Of a stretch of DNA of 64,000 bases, positions 61,926 through 64,000 are shown piece after piece. The notes under the pieces were generated by a model. It saw nothing but the letters and a program-made list of their open reading frames with translations. It made no database searches and was not told the DNA's origin. This stretch comes from Chromohalobacter sarecensis (GTDB lineage Bacteria > Pseudomonadota > Gammaproteobacteria > Pseudomonadales > Halomonadaceae): the NCBI RefSeq assembly GCF_023061135.1, contig NZ_JAKGAN010000011.1, positions 1 through 64,000 on the forward strand. The letters run 5' to 3'. Position numbers and translations under genes: made by a program. Numbering within the stretch: the stretch's first letter is position 1; every line of letters starts with the position of its first letter.

Positions 61926-62231
61926 TGCGTAAGATGCCACTTCAAGCACCTGCGTGGCATACCTCAAGCGAGGGTCGGGAAGCCATTGTAAAGTGGTCGT
62001 AAAAACGTGCTTTAACTGGCTTCCCACTTGGCAATAAGCTTTGGCAAATGGTATCATACTTTCGTTAAATTCGCTTGATGCAATTGATAGCTTGAGTGCA
62101 ATGCTCACTGCTTAAATACTATTTGTCCAGCGAGTTCCCTCGTAGTACGGATACTCCCCTGAAAACTCCGGGTCTTATCTTTACTTTTTAGTCGTCATTG
62201 GCGATTTAATTAAGTAAACGGAGATTCGTCG
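61926..62231. other. Intergenic region, AT-richer than average
   Basis: A 306-base gap before the MFS gene. The AT content is markedly higher than around it. I see no gene, no clear terminator and no sure operator; the promoter for the MFS/Usp genes should lie here. Confidence 0.45.
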
Positions 62232-63590
62232 GTGCTAAAATACGCAATATTATCGGTGTCGTTGATCACTGTGATGGCAGGTGCCATGATTGCACCTGCC
62301 ATTGCCTCGATTGCGGCGGCTTTTCCCAACGCGAGCTCCTTTCAGATTAGCTTGCTAACATCCCTGCACGCAGGGCTTGTCGTGCCGTTTTCCTTTATTT
62401 CTGGATATCTGGTGCGCTATATACCCAAGAAAAATATTTTAATTGTATCGCTGATTCTCTATCTCATTGGCGGGATCGGCGGGTCGCTCTCCGATAGCAT
62501 GTGGTTCATGCTGGCCACGCGTGTCGTTCTGGGTATTTCGATAGGCCTGATGATTCCACTATCGATTACGCTTATTTCCGACTATTATGAAGGTGAAGAG
62601 CGTACTCGGACGCTGGGTCTGCAAAGTGCCGCCACAAACCTGGGGGGCATCATCGCCATCGTTGTGTCCGGTTTTCTGGCAGCACAAGGCTGGCGTTATT
62701 CTTTCCTGGCGTATGGTTTGGCTATTCTGGCACTTGTGCTTGTTTTCTTTTTCCTGCCTAGAAAGGCACCAGCCAAGTCAGCTGAAGGCGAAGCCGAAGA
62801 AAGCAATTTTGACGCCCGTGTATTCCTGCTTGCCATCTATATGATACTGACGTTCGTCGTCTTCTTCGGCATTCCTTCCAATATGTCGCTTTTCTTGAGC
62901 GAGATCGATATCACGAATACGGTCGTCAATGGCATTATCATCGCGATTTGTTCTGTCGGTGGTTTCGCGGGCGGTATGTCGGTGGCGTTCTTCCGCCGTG
63001 TGCTCAAGTCGTTCTTCGTGCCGCTGCAAGTGGTCTACATGGCTATCGGCTTTGTGCTTATTGCTTTCTTGAATCAGTATATCGTGCTACTTGGTCTGGG
63101 CGTATTGATATTGGGCTTCGGCTACGGTAGTACCGTGCCGGTCATTTTCGACGGGGCTACCAAGATTACCACCGGGGCAGCACGCTCGATGGCCACGGCC
63201 ATTCTGGTCAGTAGTATCTATCTAGGGCAGTTCATCTCTCCCATCGTGCTGGACGAAATATCGAAAATCTTCGGTAATGGTAGCGTTTATTATTCCTACT
63301 CCGTCATGGCGCTGGCGCTAGTATTCGTTGCCATCCTGATGTTCGTCGAGCGTGGTTTGCACTTCTCAGGGCTCAAGAGGTGGCTGGCTCGCAGCAGTTC
63401 GAAACATGCCTTGAGCGAAATCTCGGCGTCCAATGCTCGTTTGCAAGAGCGTGTCGATACCCTTGCCAATCAATTGGATGAGGTTCGTCGTCAGCAACAT
63501 TCTGATAGTCGCGAACAGATTTCCTTGTTGAAAAATATGCAGGAATCTATTTCTCAAAAGAAGGAATATGACAATAAAGGTTCGTATTGA
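62232..63590 (+). CDS. MFS transporter with C-terminal coiled coil
   Basis: A 452-residue protein. Twelve helices cover about 1-385: the first is LSVSLITVMAGAMIAPAIASIAAAFP, and the motif-A loop is SGYLVRYIPKKNILIVSLILYLIGG. VVLGISIGLMIPLSITLISDYYEGEERTRTLGLQ is the fourth/fifth helix region. Residues about 395-443 form a predicted coiled coil with leucine/valine at heptad spacing (Leu404, Val408, Leu411, Leu415, Val418). Translation starts at GTG with GGAG upstream. Codon use is AT-richer than neighbours. The next gene is a universal stress protein. Confidence 0.83.
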   Translation: MLKYAILSVSLITVMAGAMIAPAIASIAAAFPNASSFQISLLTSLHAGLVVPFSFISGYLVRYIPKKNILIVSLILYLIGGIGGSLSDSMWFMLATRVVLGISIGLMIPLSITLISDYYEGEERTRTLGLQSAATNLGGIIAIVVSGFLAAQGWRYSFLAYGLAILALVLVFFFLPRKAPAKSAEGEAEESNFDARVFLLAIYMILTFVVFFGIPSNMSLFLSEIDITNTVVNGIIIAICSVGGFAGGMSVAFFRRVLKSFFVPLQVVYMAIGFVLIAFLNQYIVLLGLGVLILGFGYGSTVPVIFDGATKITTGAARSMATAILVSSIYLGQFISPIVLDEISKIFGNGSVYYSYSVMALALVFVAILMFVERGLHFSGLKRWLARSSSKHALSEISASNARLQERVDTLANQLDEVRRQQHSDSREQISLLKNMQESISQKKEYDNKGSY

Positions 63591-63667
63591 GGGTATGTCG
63601 CGGTCGAACCGAATAATCTTTATTGGTTGTATATGGGTGCAACAATGGATAGTGGGGTAATAGTTTG

Positions 63668-64000
63668 ATGACACGACAAATATTCTCTTGTGTAGGTGGC
63701 AGGGCGCCGTTTATTGAATCCGTATGTGATGCGACGGCATGGGCTAGCAATCGCCTGGCCGTGCCTTCGACGTTATTGAACGTGATCGAGAAAGATCGTT
63801 CTCAATCGCCCAAGACGAACAAGGGGGATGCGCTACGCGAAAAAATGGATACGCTGGATAAGCAGCGTTTAGAGCTGATGCATGAGCATGCCCAGCAAAT
63901 CATGAAGGAAGCCGTGACGCGTCTCGAGGATCATTCCGTAGCAGACGCCAATAGTCGCATCCGAGAAGGCAATCTGATCGATATTCTGGAGGGGCTAGAC
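63668..64000 (+). CDS. Universal stress protein, partial at the window edge
   Basis: The first 111 codons of a gene that continues beyond the window. It begins MTRQIFSCVGGRAPFIESVCD and contains a helical region LDKQRLELMHEHAQQIMKEA which resembles [20 protein letters not shown] in the Usp protein at 28338. It therefore appears to be a paralogue of that tandem Usp. It follows an MFS transporter gene by 77 bases and is probably co-transcribed. Confidence 0.72.
   Translation, partial: MTRQIFSCVGGRAPFIESVCDATAWASNRLAVPSTLLNVIEKDRSQSPKTNKGDALREKMDTLDKQRLELMHEHAQQIMKEAVTRLEDHSVADANSRIREGNLIDILEGLD

Noticed and set aside
1-64000. tRNA, rRNA, CRISPR or prophage genes
   Set aside because: I looked for these and saw none; no cloverleaf, repeat-spacer or phage structural pattern was evident by eye.

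Overview
The window is GC-rich, gene-dense DNA of a halophilic gammaproteobacterium. An ectoine-degradation locus (doeA-doeB-doeX beside an EnuR-type regulator), a HexR-controlled zwf-pgl-eda Entner-Doudoroff block, glycine-betaine/carnitine functions and many marine/halophile-type transporters point to Halomonadaceae, most likely Chromohalobacter or a close Halomonas. I see no rRNA, tRNA, CRISPR array, intact insertion sequence or replication origin.

Layout. 1-1700: AT-richer left edge and a divergent pair of bactofilin genes. 1750-7310 (minus): a basic-amino-acid type ABC importer with an aspartoacylase-like enzyme at its downstream end and astE at its upstream end, astE being preceded by a 23-codon reading frame. 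7660-10090: an OprB-type porin convergent with a Tat-exported SMP-30/gluconolactonase-like protein. 10350-13830: chemoreceptor, hemerythrin-like protein, MFS transporter. 13900-15360: divergent ArsR regulator and ArsP-type permease with matched inverted repeats between them. 15400-17520: D-malate/tartrate dehydrogenase and its divergent LysR. 17620-19620: glycosyltransferase and TVP38/DedA-like membrane protein. 19710-22910: gamma-butyrobetaine hydroxylase, an orphan quaternary-amine binding protein and a LysR regulator. 22950-26470: small exported protein, NfeD protease, slipin, HAD phosphatase. 26740-30230: SulP transporter, tandem universal stress protein, RidA, unknown membrane protein. 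30341-30481: a small palindromic intergenic repeat.

30482-42920 (minus) is a compact aryl-polyene type biosynthetic cluster. It has ketosynthase plus chain-length-factor-like partner, one ACP, ketoreductase, dehydratase, a fused acyl-ligase/dehydratase, glycosyltransferase, acyltransferase, LolA-like carrier, RND/MMPL exporter, DUF3261-like lipoprotein and a flavoprotein carrying the WxWxIP motif of flavin-dependent halogenases. Several components usual in such clusters (second ACP, second ketosynthase, thioesterase, methyltransferase) are absent, and the downstream end abuts the palindromic repeat.

43290-47130: KGG-repeat stress protein, YnfA, and a phosphonate/phosphite-type ABC importer whose two permease domains are fused. 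47240-51310: hexR, zwf, pgl, eda. 51370-56690: GhrA-like reductase, then the ectoine-degradation region with a strong candidate operator. 56700-61070: LysR, fdhD and an FdhF/YdeP-family molybdoenzyme. 61270-64000: a YqiJ-like protein, an MFS transporter with a C-terminal coiled coil, and the start of a second universal stress protein paralogous to the one next to SulP.
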